Notes under the pieces: model-generated
The model's input: only the letters and a program-made list of their open reading frames with translations
What the model was told of the DNA's origin: nothing
The model's database searches: none
Part shown: one piece after another, positions 40,501-50,184 of the stretch
Layout: each line of letters begins with the position of its first letter
Position numbering within the stretch: position 1 is the first letter of the stretch
Made by a program: the position numbers and the translations under genes
DNA from: an uncultured Corynebacterium sp.
GTDB lineage: Bacteria; Actinomycetota; Actinomycetes; Mycobacteriales; Mycobacteriaceae
Reading direction: 5' to 3'
Length of the DNA stretch: 64,000 nucleotides
Assembly: GCF_946223165.1 (NCBI RefSeq)
Contig: NZ_CAMIBP010000009.1
Location: forward strand, 1 to 64,000

Positions 40501-43200
40501 TTACAGCTTTAATTCCTCAATATCGAACTCCTTGCGCCCCGCGACGCGCTCGAAGCGGGTCGGTTCGCACGTCAAAACAATGACTTGTGACTTTCGTCCC
40601 ATGTCTGTAACAAGAGTAGACATCAGCTCTACGCGTTGCGGGTCGCTGGAGCCCAAGGAGTCATCGATGAAGATCGGGACCCCTTCGCCGGAATCCCCGG
40701 CGGCGAGCTCCGCAATGGCAAAGCGCGTGATGAGCGCCAGCTGTTCTTTCGCGCCGCCGGACAGATCCGCGAGCGGGACGGTGGTCTCCCCCGTCGTGCG
40801 CGTGGTGACCGCCAGCTCGTCGTCGAGATCAAAGTACACCTCGGGTCCGTACACCACCCGGGCCAGCTCACTGAGCTTGCGGGCAAAGGGCTCGGCGTAG
40901 CGCTGCCGCGCCGCATCGCGGTGACGCTCCATGACCTCGAGGAGGCGGCGCGCGGCCAGCGCCCGGCGCTCGACGTTGGCCAGCTGCGCCTGGGCGGCGG
41001 CGAGTTCCGCGTCCGCCATGGCGAGCGCTTCCGCGGCGCCCTCGGCCGACGCGATATAGGACTCCATGGACCACAGCTGCTTCTTCGCGTTCTCCTGGCG
41101 TTCCAGGATGGACGTCTCCCGGGCGACCTCGCCGTCGAGCAGCTTGAGCGCCAGTTCCGGGGCAAGCTCGGCCACGCGGGCGGCGGTGGCGGACACCGTC
41201 TGCGCCAGCTCCTCGTGCGCCGCGACGGCTGCGGACTCCGCGGACTGCAGCTCCTCGAGGGCCACGTCCTCTTCCGCGGAGGCGAGGGTGGCCTCGGCGC
41301 GCGCCAGGTTCTCCCCCGCCGCAGCGCGGTGGGCCATGAGCGTCGCGAGCTCCAGCTCGGCGCGCTTATCCCGCAGCGGCTCGAGCTCCGCCTCGGCGCG
41401 GTCGACGGCATCCGAGGCCTCCGCGAGCGCCGCCTCGGCCTCCGCCAGGCTGGGCAGGTCGCTGGCATCGTCCGCACAAGAGGATTCGGCCTCGGACGCA
41501 GCGCCGGCCAGTGCCTTGGCGCGCGCCCGCAGCTCGCCGAGGTCGTCGCCGCGCAGGGCGCCGGACAACTCAGCCCGGGCCCGCCCAAGCTCCTCATCAA
41601 GCGCGCGATGCTCGTCGCGGCGCGCACGGACCTCCTCCACACTGTCGCAGCCCAGCTCCTCCAGGACGTCGGCCAACGCCGACCGGGCGGCCTCCTCGCG
41701 GGCCACCGCGTCCGTGCGCGCGCCGGCGCCGGCGGCAAAACGGGCGGTGATGCCACCGATGCCGATGACCGTGCCCTCGGCCAGCTCCACCGGGGTCTCC
41801 TCCCCCGCGGGCAACGTCACCGCGGCGCCGTCGACGGTAATCGATGCCTCCGGCTCCGCGGTGAACAGCAGCTTGGCGGCGGCCTGCGCACGCAACTGCG
41901 TGGCCAGCGCCAACTCGCCGGCGGCGGCCTCAGCGCGGCTAACGTCGGCATCGCTCACCACGCGGCCGCGGGCGGCGGCGGCCTCACCGGCTGCGGTGAC
42001 GGCGTCCTCGAGGGCGTCGAGCTGCGTCAGGCGCGCGGACAGCTCCGCGGCCGCGGCCCGATCCGCAGCCGCGCTCTCCGCGGCGCGGGCAGCGGCAACG
42101 ACGGCGCGGGCGGCCTCCCGCTCCTCCTTCGCGGTGGCGAGCGTGGCGGCAGCTGCGGCGCGGCGGTCGGCTTCCTCGGCGGCCGCGGTCGTGGCCGCGT
42201 CCACGCGCGGGGACAGCTCGTCGACGGCGGCGCGGGCGTTCCGGGCGACATCGGCAAGCTCGGCACGGCGGGCGACCTCGGCGCGGGCATGCTCGACATC
42301 GTGAGCCGCGCGGTCCAGCTCGGTGCGCTGGGTGGCCAGCGATTCCTGCGCCGCAGTGGCGGCCTCGGCCGCGGTGCGCTTGGCGGCGACTTCCTCGCGC
42401 ACCTCGGGCAGGACCTTCTCCGTCTCCGTGAGGGTGCGCTTCGCCTGCGCGTGCTTCTCGACGTAGCCCTCCAGCTGCCGCATGGCCTCCGCGGCGGCGG
42501 CCTGTGCTTGGACCGCGGCGTCCACGCGGGACTGCGCCGCGGAGTACTCGCCGGTGGGTTTTCCGGACTTGCCCGTGAAGTAAAGCGCGTATTCGCGCTG
42601 CACGGCGAGCATGAGCGCCGAATCCCCGGCGCCCTCTGCGCTGCCTACGCTGCCTGCACCCGACGCCGAGTGCTCGGCAGGTTCGGCCCCCGTCACGGCA
42701 TCGAGCGCGCCGGTGAGCGAGGGCAGGCCCGCGGCGGCGATGGCCGTGCCCTCGTCCCCCTGGCGCAAAAACAACGCGCCGAGCAGGCTGAGATCCACGG
42801 ACTCCTCGAGGATGCGGCCTAGCTCCTTGTCCGCGGCCTCGCCCGTGAGCGTGGCCCGGCGCGGGGAGCGCACGGTGAGCTCCGCCGCGGGCTTTTTGAG
42901 AAAGCGCTTAAATATGGTGACGTCATAGTCCCCGGCATGGAACGACACCGTGATCTCCGGCGCGGCGTCCGCGTCCGCGGACTTCAACCAGCCAGCTCCG
43001 AAGTTGGCAAATCCGCCGCGGGGACGCGCGGCCTTGGAGCCGTGCGGCTCGGTGAGACAGATCTTCACGGCGTCGAGCAGCGTCGACTTGCCGGCCTCAT
43101 TGCCGCCGTGGATGACGATGACGCCGGTGTCCGGCAGGGCGTCGGCCTTGAGGTGGCGCACGCCGCGCACGTTGGACAGCTCAATGGAAGATAGAAACAT
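40501..43200 (-). CDS. SbcC/Rad50-like ATPase (YhaN type)
   Basis: An 899-residue SMC-like ATPase. The Walker A is VIVIHGGNEAGKSTLLDAVK (about residue 38). A very long Ala/Glu/Arg-rich coiled coil follows (about residues 200-750). The C-terminal ATPase half has the signature PLADLSGGAKEQLALITRF and Walker B VPIFIDDSLGSSDPQR. The ATG of this gene follows the stop of the nuclease gene directly, so the two are one unit. Pairs of this type process DNA ends and hairpins. No CxxC zinc hook is seen at mid coil, unlike E. coli SbcC, which points to the YhaN-like branch. Confidence 0.85.
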   Translation of the reverse strand: MFLSSIELSNVRGVRHLKADALPDTGVIVIHGGNEAGKSTLLDAVKICLTEPHGSKAARPRGGFANFGAGWLKSADADAAPEITVSFHAGDYDVTIFKRFLKKPAAELTVRSPRRATLTGEAADKELGRILEESVDLSLLGALFLRQGDEGTAIAAAGLPSLTGALDAVTGAEPAEHSASGAGSVGSAEGAGDSALMLAVQREYALYFTGKSGKPTGEYSAAQSRVDAAVQAQAAAAEAMRQLEGYVEKHAQAKRTLTETEKVLPEVREEVAAKRTAAEAATAAQESLATQRTELDRAAHDVEHARAEVARRAELADVARNARAAVDELSPRVDAATTAAAEEADRRAAAAATLATAKEEREAARAVVAAARAAESAAADRAAAAELSARLTQLDALEDAVTAAGEAAAARGRVVSDADVSRAEAAAGELALATQLRAQAAAKLLFTAEPEASITVDGAAVTLPAGEETPVELAEGTVIGIGGITARFAAGAGARTDAVAREEAARSALADVLEELGCDSVEEVRARRDEHRALDEELGRARAELSGALRGDDLGELRARAKALAGAASEAESSCADDASDLPSLAEAEAALAEASDAVDRAEAELEPLRDKRAELELATLMAHRAAAGENLARAEATLASAEEDVALEELQSAESAAVAAHEELAQTVSATAARVAELAPELALKLLDGEVARETSILERQENAKKQLWSMESYIASAEGAAEALAMADAELAAAQAQLANVERRALAARRLLEVMERHRDAARQRYAEPFARKLSELARVVYGPEVYFDLDDELAVTTRTTGETTVPLADLSGGAKEQLALITRFAIAELAAGDSGEGVPIFIDDSLGSSDPQRVELMSTLVTDMGRKSQVIVLTCEPTRFERVAGRKEFDIEELKL

Positions 43201-44346
43201 CTAGGCCCCCTGACCGCTGAGTCGGAAGAGAAGGTTGGCGGCGTCGCGGTCCACCGGGTCGCTGGCCAGCCCGTCGACGAGCTCCTCCAGCGCCGCGCGC
43301 GCGTACCCCGTCAGCCCCAGCTGCTCGAGTTCTAAAGGCTGCGGCTCAAGGACCAGATCCATAGTGCGCTCGCGCTCATAGAGGGCCGCGAAAGTGTCCT
43401 GCCACGCGGCCAGGCCGTCCTCCAGCGCGCGCTGGGCCGCCAGGGTCACGGTGCCGCGCAGCCCGTACTTGATGACGGTGCGTGACTTGTCCGGGTAGGC
43501 GGCCAGGCGGGCGAGGAAGTCCTGCACGTCCGCCTCGTCCGCGAGGTACGCCGACACCGCGTCGAAAATCCAGCGCCCCACGGAGTGCTCCTCCACCTCC
43601 ACGGACGCCTGCGCCGCACCGTCCTTGCGCACGCGCACGACGAGGGCGTTGCCGGAGGCGTTTTCTCCCTTGTCCCCGTCAAGCTCGTGGAAGTCCGTGG
43701 TCTCCGGGGAGCCGGAGAACCACACCGCGCCCGTGCCGCCGAGCGACGCCGTGGAGTGCGTATCCCCCAGCGCCACGTAGTCCACCGCGCCGGAGCGCAC
43801 GGCATTCTCAACGGTGGGCAGATCAATGAGGTCCGGCGCCGGCTCAGACGCGCGCGAGGACACCTGGCCGTGGGCCACGAGGATCCTGATCGCGGGCGTC
43901 GACTCCAGCGGGGCGAGCGCTGCGGCGACGATGTCCTCCGTGGCGCGCTTAGTGAGATACGGCGCGCCGAGCAGTTCCACCCCCGGGTCCACCGCGCAGG
44001 GCTGGGTGTCCTTGAGGACGTGAACATTCCCGCCGTCCACGCGGGCCAGCGAGGAATCCGCGACGAGGGGATCATGGTTGCCGGGCAGAAGATAGACCGG
44101 CACCGGCAGGCGCTCAAACGCCTCCTTCGCGCGGCCGAGCGTCTGACGGGTGAGCGAGTTGTGTTCGAAGACATCACCCGCCACGACGATGAACGCCGCG
44201 CCCGTTTCCCGCGCCAGCTCGCCCAGCCGGGCGATAGCCTCCAGCCGGTCCTGCGCGAAGCGGTGCTGGGCCTCCCCCTCGAGGAACCAATAGGTCATCC
44301 CCAGCTGCAGGTCTGAGGTGTGGATGAAGGTGACGTCATAAGCCAT
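43201..44346 (-). CDS. SbcD/Mre11-like metallophosphoesterase (YhaO type)
   Basis: A 381-residue nuclease-like protein. Phosphoesterase motifs are FIHTSDLQLGMTYWFLEGEA, IVVAGDVFEHNSL, YLLPGNHDPLV, ILVAHGQVSS and YVALGDTHST. Motif I reads DLQ where the classical enzymes have DxH; this Gln form seems usual for actinobacterial relatives, so activity should not be ruled out. It partners with the ATPase at 40501-43200. ATG 44346 is chosen over the frame's upstream GTG because the family N-terminus starts there. Confidence 0.85.
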   Translation of the reverse strand: MAYDVTFIHTSDLQLGMTYWFLEGEAQHRFAQDRLEAIARLGELARETGAAFIVVAGDVFEHNSLTRQTLGRAKEAFERLPVPVYLLPGNHDPLVADSSLARVDGGNVHVLKDTQPCAVDPGVELLGAPYLTKRATEDIVAAALAPLESTPAIRILVAHGQVSSRASEPAPDLIDLPTVENAVRSGAVDYVALGDTHSTASLGGTGAVWFSGSPETTDFHELDGDKGENASGNALVVRVRKDGAAQASVEVEEHSVGRWIFDAVSAYLADEADVQDFLARLAAYPDKSRTVIKYGLRGTVTLAAQRALEDGLAAWQDTFAALYERERTMDLVLEPQPLELEQLGLTGYARAALEELVDGLASDPVDRDAANLLFRLSGQGA

Positions 44347-44384
44347 GCCCACCACCTTAAACCGCGGGGCGGACACGCGGCCCT

Positions 44385-45230
44385 TTAACTCCGGTCGCGG
44401 CGGGTGAGGTAGTCGTACAAGTCTTCGATGTCGCTCACCGCGCGCAGCAGCTCAATGTTCGTGTGGCTCACCGAGCGCAGCGCCCTGCGCAGCAGATCCA
44501 TATCCGAGTCCTGCAGCGCCGGGGCCGCCTTGGGCTGCGGCAGATCGGGCAGGTCCCGGCCGTCCCAAAACAGCGCGTTACGCTCTTCGTTGTCCAATCC
44601 GGACTGCGGCGAGAAGGCGTCACGGGAGGCCTCCGCCGCCTTGGACATCATGAGCTGCTCGAGGCTGGCGAAGTTGAGGCCGCGCATGGCAAAGACGACG
44701 GCTGGGTCGGCGTCCATCCGCGCGGCCAGGCGGTCCACGACGGCCACGACGTGCTTGCACACCCGCGAGTTGTCCGGGCACGTGCAGGAGAAGCGGATGT
44801 CGTTATCGTCCTCGCCGAGCAGCAGGTTGAGCACGCTCAGCGGCAGGAGGCCCTCGCGGGCATCGCGCAGCGCGTTGGGCGTGCGCGCCATGAGATCGGC
44901 GACCTGCGTGAGCTGATCATTGGAGCGGTACGGCAGCTGGATGAGCACGGCAAACGGCTCGTTCTGCGAGCCGGCCACGCGGCCGTGGATAGCGCCGTTG
45001 CGCACGTCGAGCCCCACGACGTGGCCCTGGCGCGCGTAGTCGCGCCCGCGCTTCAGGCGGCCGGAGTCCACCTGGCGGCTCATGACGGAGACGAGGCGCG
45101 TGGCCGCCGGTGACAGCGTCGAGCCGGAGTGATCAACGCGCTCGACCTTGAGGACCTCGTCCGCGGTGGTCACGCGCTTCTTAGTCCCGAAGTTGACGTA
45201 GGTGACGTTGTCCTTGTTCACGCCGGCCAT
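44385..45230 (-). CDS. SWIM zinc-finger protein
   Basis: A 281-residue protein with the SWIM motif IRFSCTCPDNSRVCKHVVAVVDRL (CxC-x6-CxH, near residue 145). The region before it (RGRDYARQGHVVGLDVRNGAIHGRVAGSQ) is the usual sequence ahead of SWIM fingers in proteins paired with SNF2 helicases. It directly follows the helicase gene (0 nt), so they are made together and probably act together on DNA, as in many Gram-positive SWIM/SNF2 pairs. Confidence 0.85.
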   Translation of the reverse strand: MAGVNKDNVTYVNFGTKKRVTTADEVLKVERVDHSGSTLSPAATRLVSVMSRQVDSGRLKRGRDYARQGHVVGLDVRNGAIHGRVAGSQNEPFAVLIQLPYRSNDQLTQVADLMARTPNALRDAREGLLPLSVLNLLLGEDDNDIRFSCTCPDNSRVCKHVVAVVDRLAARMDADPAVVFAMRGLNFASLEQLMMSKAAEASRDAFSPQSGLDNEERNALFWDGRDLPDLPQPKAAPALQDSDMDLLRRALRSVSHTNIELLRAVSDIEDLYDYLTRRDRS

Positions 45231-48200
45231 TTATGCCTCTCTTCCGCGGTAGCTCATGAGATCGGCCAGCTGGTCCGCGGAGAGCTCCGTGAGCCAGCCC
45301 TCGCCCTCGCCCACGACGGCGCCGGCCAACTCCATCTTGCCGTCGAGGATGTCCTGGATGGACTCCTCCAGCGTTCCGGCGGTAATCATCTTGTACACCT
45401 GCACGTTGCGCTCCTGGCCGATGCGGAACGCGCGGTCCGTGGCCTGGTTCTCCACGGCCGGGTTCCACCAGCGGTCCATGTGCACCACGATGTTGGCCGC
45501 GGTGAGGTTGAGGCCCGTGCCGCCGGCCTTGAGCGAGAGGATCATCGCGGGCGGCCCGTCGGGAGTCTGGAACTCCTCCACCATCGCGTCGCGCTTGGCC
45601 TTCGTGACGCCGCCGTGGAGGAACGGGATGTCGCGCCCCAGCTGCTGGCTGAGATACGGCTGCAGGATATCCCCGAAGGCCTTGTACTGGGTGAACACGA
45701 GAATGCGCTCGCCAGACTCCGTGGCCTCATCCACGATCCGCATGAGCTCGGCCACTTTGCCGGAGCGGTGCTTGCCGCGCAGCGTCACGGCGCTGCCATC
45801 GCCCAGGTAATGCGCCGGGTGGTTGCAGATCTGCTTAATGCGGGTCAGCGACGCCAGGACCAGGCCGCGGCGGCGCATGCCGGAGGCCTCCTCCAGGCGC
45901 CGCTGGATGTCGTCCACGAGCGCCTTGTACAGCGCCGCCTGCTCGTCCGTCATGGACACGGTGATGATCTGCTCGGACTTCTCCGGCAGGTCATCGATGA
46001 TATTCGGGTCCGTCTTGAGGCGGCGCAGAATGAACGGCGCGATGAGCTGGCGCAGGCGCTCGGCCATTTCCGGGTCCTCGCCGCGCTCGATGGCCTTGGC
46101 AAAGTGGTTACGGAAAAAACTGGCCGACCCCAGCACGCCCGGGTTGCAGAAGTCCAGGATGGAGCGCATCTCGCTGAGGCGATTTTCCACCGGGGTGCCC
46201 GTGAGCGCTATCCGATGCCGCGAGGGCAGCGAGCGCACCGCCTTCGAGGCCTGCGTCGCGCTGTTCTTGATCGCCTGGGCCTCATCGAGCACCACGCGGT
46301 CCCACTCCACTTGGCCCAGGGTGAGGAAGTCGCGCCCGGCCGTGCCGTAGGAGGTGATGACCAGGTCGTAGCCGGGGGCCTGCTCTATAAACTCGGCGTC
46401 CTTGAGGCGCTGGCTGCCATGCTGGACCAGCACCGAGAACCCGGGCACGAACTTCGCGGCCTCGCGGGCCCAGTTGCCCACCACCGACGTCGGCGCGATA
46501 ACGAGCGTGGGCCCCAGCTTCTCCCCGCCGGGCGCGGCCTTTTCCACCGCGATGGTGGCCAGCAGCTGCAGGGTCTTGCCCAGGCCCATGTCGTCCGCGA
46601 GCACGGCGCCGATGTTGTTGCGCGACATCCAATAGAGCCAGTCGACACCGCGGCGCTGGTAGTCGCGCAGCTCCGCGTGCACGGTGTCCGGGATGTCGAC
46701 GCGCTCGGGTGCCACGGTGCCCATGCCGCCCAGCAACGACGTAAACCAGCCGGAGCCGGTGAACTCGATGGGCTCGCGCGCCATGGCCTCGAGCGCCAAC
46801 TGGCGCAACTCCGCGAGGGTGACCTGCCCCAGGTCGGCGTCGCCGGCCTGGGCGTTGAATTCCTCCAGGCGGCGCTCGACGTCCGCGAGCAGCTCGCGCC
46901 AGCCGGGCAGGTCCAGCTCCTTGGCGTGGAGCGCCTCCCGCATGGCCTGGTCCAGCTCTTTCTTCGCCCGGGTGCGCGATGTCTTGGCCAGCTGCTCCAT
47001 GTACTCGTTGATGCGGCCCAGCGCGCTCGTGTCCGCCATGACCCACTCGCCGCGCAGCTGGATAAGGCCCGACTTCGACTCAACGAGCTGCGCCATCTCC
47101 TCGTCCGTGAGCTCCGTGTCGCCGACGGAGAGCTTCCAGTCGTACTCCACTAGCTTGTCCAGGCCGAGGTGGGCCCGGGTGGCGGACTCCGCGGCATCGC
47201 CAGCAGGTGCACGGGTCTCCAGTCGGGCCTTGGTCTCCATGTGCGCCCAGGCCTTGGGCAGCATGACCGTGAACCCGGCGGTGCGCAGCGCTGCCGCGTC
47301 CTCCCCGACGAAGTTCACGAGGTCCTCCGTGGACAGGTACACGTCCCAATCACCGGCATTCTCGAAGTAGCGCGGCGCCGGCTTCGACGCCGCCGGGTCG
47401 AGCGCTTTAGCGATCCCGATGGCTCGGCGCTGGGCGTCGCGCAGCTTTTCCATGCTCGAACGGTCCAGCTGCCCGGCGCGCACCGGCTGAGGCGAGTCCG
47501 TGCCAGAGCGGACCTGGACGCGGATGGGCCACACGTAATCCTCGGGGGCTATCTCCGTGGCCGCGGCGTCCTCCTTCGGCGGCTCCTCCACGATGAAGAC
47601 GAGCTGGAGGTCCACCTGCGTGATGGAGTCCTTCCACTCGTTGAGCCCGCGCAGCAGCTGCGCGCGCCCCCGCTTGACAGGCGTGGTGTGGAGGATGGAG
47701 TCGACAAACTCGTGCCACGGGTACGGGCGCATGGCCGTCTGGAGGTCTTTGAGCTCCATGTAGGCAATCCAGTGGGTGAGCTCGTCCGCCATGTCGTCCG
47801 TCAGCGAGCGGTTGTTGACCGTGAGGATGCCCGGCGCGGCCGCGATCATCTCTGCCAACCAGCCGCGCTCCCCCAGGCCTGAGGCCAGCTGCCACATGGG
47901 CAGCCACTCGCCCGACTGATAGTTCAGCCGCAGCGTAACGCGCCCCGCGCGCACGAATTCCGCCAGCCCCTTGTACGCCCGCATGAGCCACCGCAGATCC
48001 GGCGCGATGGTGGCCCGCTGCTCCGCGGTAATTCCGGCCAGGTGTTCCAGCGCCGCGAGCTGGCTGAGCACCACCACAGTCTCATCGGGGCCGAACATCC
48101 CCATGGGTACCATGAGGGAGACGTCTTTGCCCTTCGGGGTGCGCAGCGTCATCCGCGCGCGGTTGCGAAAAGATTTCTTGGACAAGATAGCCTCAACCGC

Positions 48201-48323
48201 CTCCGGGAAGGTTCCTTCCGGCACCGCGGAGGCCTGAACAATCTTGTGGCCTTCGACCTGCTCAATCCACAAACCCAGGCCGCTCAAAGGCAGCCAAATG
48301 CCGTGAAGGAGGTAAGAAGACAT
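45231..48323 (-). CDS. SNF2/SWI2-family DEAD/DEAH helicase
   Basis: A 1030-residue protein. An N-terminal SNF2-associated bacterial domain (about residues 1-450, SSYLLHGIWLPLSGLGLWIE onward) precedes the motor: YQRRGVDWLYWMSRN, Walker A LADDMGLGKTLQLLA (about residue 574), VVLDEAQAIKN, ALTGTPVENRLSEMRSIL and, in the second RecA domain, FTQYKAFGDILQPYL, SLKAGGTGLNLT and ATDRAFRIGQERNVQVYK. ATG 48323 is preceded by TAGACT 7 nt upstream (leaderless). It probably remodels DNA-protein complexes with its SWIM partner. Confidence 0.9.
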   Translation of the reverse strand: MSSYLLHGIWLPLSGLGLWIEQVEGHKIVQASAVPEGTFPEAVEAILSKKSFRNRARMTLRTPKGKDVSLMVPMGMFGPDETVVVLSQLAALEHLAGITAEQRATIAPDLRWLMRAYKGLAEFVRAGRVTLRLNYQSGEWLPMWQLASGLGERGWLAEMIAAAPGILTVNNRSLTDDMADELTHWIAYMELKDLQTAMRPYPWHEFVDSILHTTPVKRGRAQLLRGLNEWKDSITQVDLQLVFIVEEPPKEDAAATEIAPEDYVWPIRVQVRSGTDSPQPVRAGQLDRSSMEKLRDAQRRAIGIAKALDPAASKPAPRYFENAGDWDVYLSTEDLVNFVGEDAAALRTAGFTVMLPKAWAHMETKARLETRAPAGDAAESATRAHLGLDKLVEYDWKLSVGDTELTDEEMAQLVESKSGLIQLRGEWVMADTSALGRINEYMEQLAKTSRTRAKKELDQAMREALHAKELDLPGWRELLADVERRLEEFNAQAGDADLGQVTLAELRQLALEAMAREPIEFTGSGWFTSLLGGMGTVAPERVDIPDTVHAELRDYQRRGVDWLYWMSRNNIGAVLADDMGLGKTLQLLATIAVEKAAPGGEKLGPTLVIAPTSVVGNWAREAAKFVPGFSVLVQHGSQRLKDAEFIEQAPGYDLVITSYGTAGRDFLTLGQVEWDRVVLDEAQAIKNSATQASKAVRSLPSRHRIALTGTPVENRLSEMRSILDFCNPGVLGSASFFRNHFAKAIERGEDPEMAERLRQLIAPFILRRLKTDPNIIDDLPEKSEQIITVSMTDEQAALYKALVDDIQRRLEEASGMRRRGLVLASLTRIKQICNHPAHYLGDGSAVTLRGKHRSGKVAELMRIVDEATESGERILVFTQYKAFGDILQPYLSQQLGRDIPFLHGGVTKAKRDAMVEEFQTPDGPPAMILSLKAGGTGLNLTAANIVVHMDRWWNPAVENQATDRAFRIGQERNVQVYKMITAGTLEESIQDILDGKMELAGAVVGEGEGWLTELSADQLADLMSYRGREA

Positions 48324-48501
48324 GCGGAATAGTCTAACACTCGGCCACCCCAGCGCCGGCTCTGCCGACTGCACAGACTTCTGCGCAACGTCCACCCGCC
48401 GCGTCATAGAAACACAAATCTGTTATTTTGCACACATAGCCTGACCTAACCAGTTACGATGGCTTCGTTCGAGACTCTCCCGAAACAATAGGAAGGCTCC
48501 A

Positions 48502-50055
48502 GTGGATACTTCGACGTGGTACATCATCGCCATCATCATCTACCTCTTCGTCATGCTCGGCATCGGCTACTGGTCCTACAAGCAGACCAGTGAGTACGAC
48601 GAGTACGTGCTAGGCGGCCGCAGCCTCAGCCCGTTCGTCGCCGCGATGTCGGCCGGCGCCTCCGACATGTCCGGCTGGCTCCTCATGGGCCTGCCGGGCG
48701 CTCTGTTCGCCTCCGGCCTCTCCGAGGCGTGGATCGCCATCGGCCTGACCGCCGGCGCCTGGGCCAACTGGAAGTGGGTCGCCCCGCGCCTGCGCTCCTA
48801 CTCCGAGGTGGCCAACAACTCCATTACGGTGCCCTCGTTCTTTGAGAACCGCCTGCACGACTCTTCGCGCCTGCTGCGCATCATCTCCGCGGCCATCATC
48901 ATCTTCTTCTTCACTTTCTATGTCTCTTCCGGCATGGTGTCCGGTGGCCGATACTTCGAGTCCACCTTCCACGGCAGCTACCTGACCGGCATGCTCATCG
49001 TCGCGGCCGTGACCGTGGCTTACACCTTCATCGGCGGCTTCCTCGCGGTGTCGTATACCGACGTGGTCCAGGGCCTGCTCATGTTTGCCTCGCTGGCCAT
49101 TGTCCCCATCATGGCGATCATCGCCCTTGACAACCCGGCGGAGATTTTCTCCTTCGCCGCGGAGAACCCCTACGCTACCGGCGGCGTCCTGGAGAACCCG
49201 CACTACTTCAGTCTCTTCTCCGGTGTCTCCGCCGCCGTCATCATCGGCAACATCGCCTGGGGCCTGGGCTACTTCGGCCAGCCGCACATCATCGTCCGCT
49301 TCATGGCGCTGCGCTCGCCTGCCGATGCCGTCCAGGGCCGCCGCATCGGCATCGCCTGGATGGCACTGTCCATGCTGGGCGGCCTCTTCGTCGCGCTGGC
49401 CGGTACCGTCTTCTTCACCCAGAAGGACTACTCCATTACGGACCAGGAGAACTACGAGACCATCTTCCTCGACATGGCACAGATCCTGTTCCACCCGCTG
49501 TTTGCCGGCCTGGTCCTCACCGCCGTTTTGGCGGCCATCATGTCCACCATGGCCTCCCAGATGCTCGTCGTGTCCTCCTCGCTTATCGAGGACATGTTCA
49601 AGGCGTTCACCAAGCGCGAGCCCTCTGAGAGCACCCTCATCAATCTCTCGCGCACCGCGGTCCTGGCCATCGCCGTCTTCGCCGCTGTGCTGGCCATCAA
49701 GCCGCAGGACTCCATCCTCAACCTCGTGGGCTTTGCCTGGGCCGGCTTCGGCGCGGCCTTCGGCCCGCTGGTCCTGCTCTCCCTCTACTGGAAGAAGCTC
49801 ACCACACAGGGCGCCCTGTGGGGCATGATTGTCGGCGCCGTCGTCACCATCGGCTGGGGCCTTAGCCCCCTGGGCGACGTTCTCTACGAGATCGTCCCGG
49901 GCTTCCTGGCCAGCCTCGTCGTCACCATCGGACTCTCCCTCGCGGGCAAGTCCCCCTCCCAGGAGGTCCTTGACGAATTCGACCAGGCCAGCGCCCTGGC
50001 CGCCCGCGCCGCCCAAGACAAGGACTTCGACTTCTCGCAGGCCACCCCGTCCTAA
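48502..50055 (+). CDS. putP: Sodium/proline symporter
   Basis: A 517-residue SSS-family transporter with 13 helices. PutP features: YVLGGRSLSPFVAAMSAGASDMSGWLLMGLPG, WKWVAPRLRSYSEVANNSITVPSFFENR, FIGGFLAVSYTDVVQGLLMF, GLGYFGQPHIIVRFMA and AAIMSTMASQMLVVSSSLIEDM with the Na+-site Ser/Thr residues. The start is GTG 48502 with AGGAAGG about 8 nt upstream. It imports proline, as a nutrient or for low-level osmoprotection. Confidence 0.95.
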   Translation: MDTSTWYIIAIIIYLFVMLGIGYWSYKQTSEYDEYVLGGRSLSPFVAAMSAGASDMSGWLLMGLPGALFASGLSEAWIAIGLTAGAWANWKWVAPRLRSYSEVANNSITVPSFFENRLHDSSRLLRIISAAIIIFFFTFYVSSGMVSGGRYFESTFHGSYLTGMLIVAAVTVAYTFIGGFLAVSYTDVVQGLLMFASLAIVPIMAIIALDNPAEIFSFAAENPYATGGVLENPHYFSLFSGVSAAVIIGNIAWGLGYFGQPHIIVRFMALRSPADAVQGRRIGIAWMALSMLGGLFVALAGTVFFTQKDYSITDQENYETIFLDMAQILFHPLFAGLVLTAVLAAIMSTMASQMLVVSSSLIEDMFKAFTKREPSESTLINLSRTAVLAIAVFAAVLAIKPQDSILNLVGFAWAGFGAAFGPLVLLSLYWKKLTTQGALWGMIVGAVVTIGWGLSPLGDVLYEIVPGFLASLVVTIGLSLAGKSPSQEVLDEFDQASALAARAAQDKDFDFSQATPS

Positions 50056-50071
50056 CCCAGCCCCCTGCGGC

Positions 50072-50140
50072 TTAGGTGATGCCTTTCTCTCCCAATCACC
50101 CCTACAACACGCCCCATAAAGAGAGAAACACATCACCTAA
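50072..50140. terminator. Nested hairpin after putP
   Basis: TTAGGTGATG (50072-50081) pairs with CATCACCTAA (50131-50140), and inside it TTTCTCTC (50084-50091) pairs with GAGAGAAA (50121-50128). A 2-nt internal bulge lies on each side and the loop is about 29 nt. It starts 17 nt after the putP stop. No T run follows, so it is an atypical terminator or another RNA or DNA structure. Confidence 0.5.
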
Positions 50141-50184
50141 CCACCACCAGGAACCCCGCCGGGCCCGCTGCAGTCGAATGAGGC

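Noticed and set aside
40636..42822. 728-codon open frame opposite the SbcC-like gene
   Set aside because: Mirror of the Ala/Glu coiled coil; no recognisable protein.
45129..47153. 674-codon open frame opposite the SNF2 helicase
   Set aside because: Antisense shadow of helicase motifs; no start signal.
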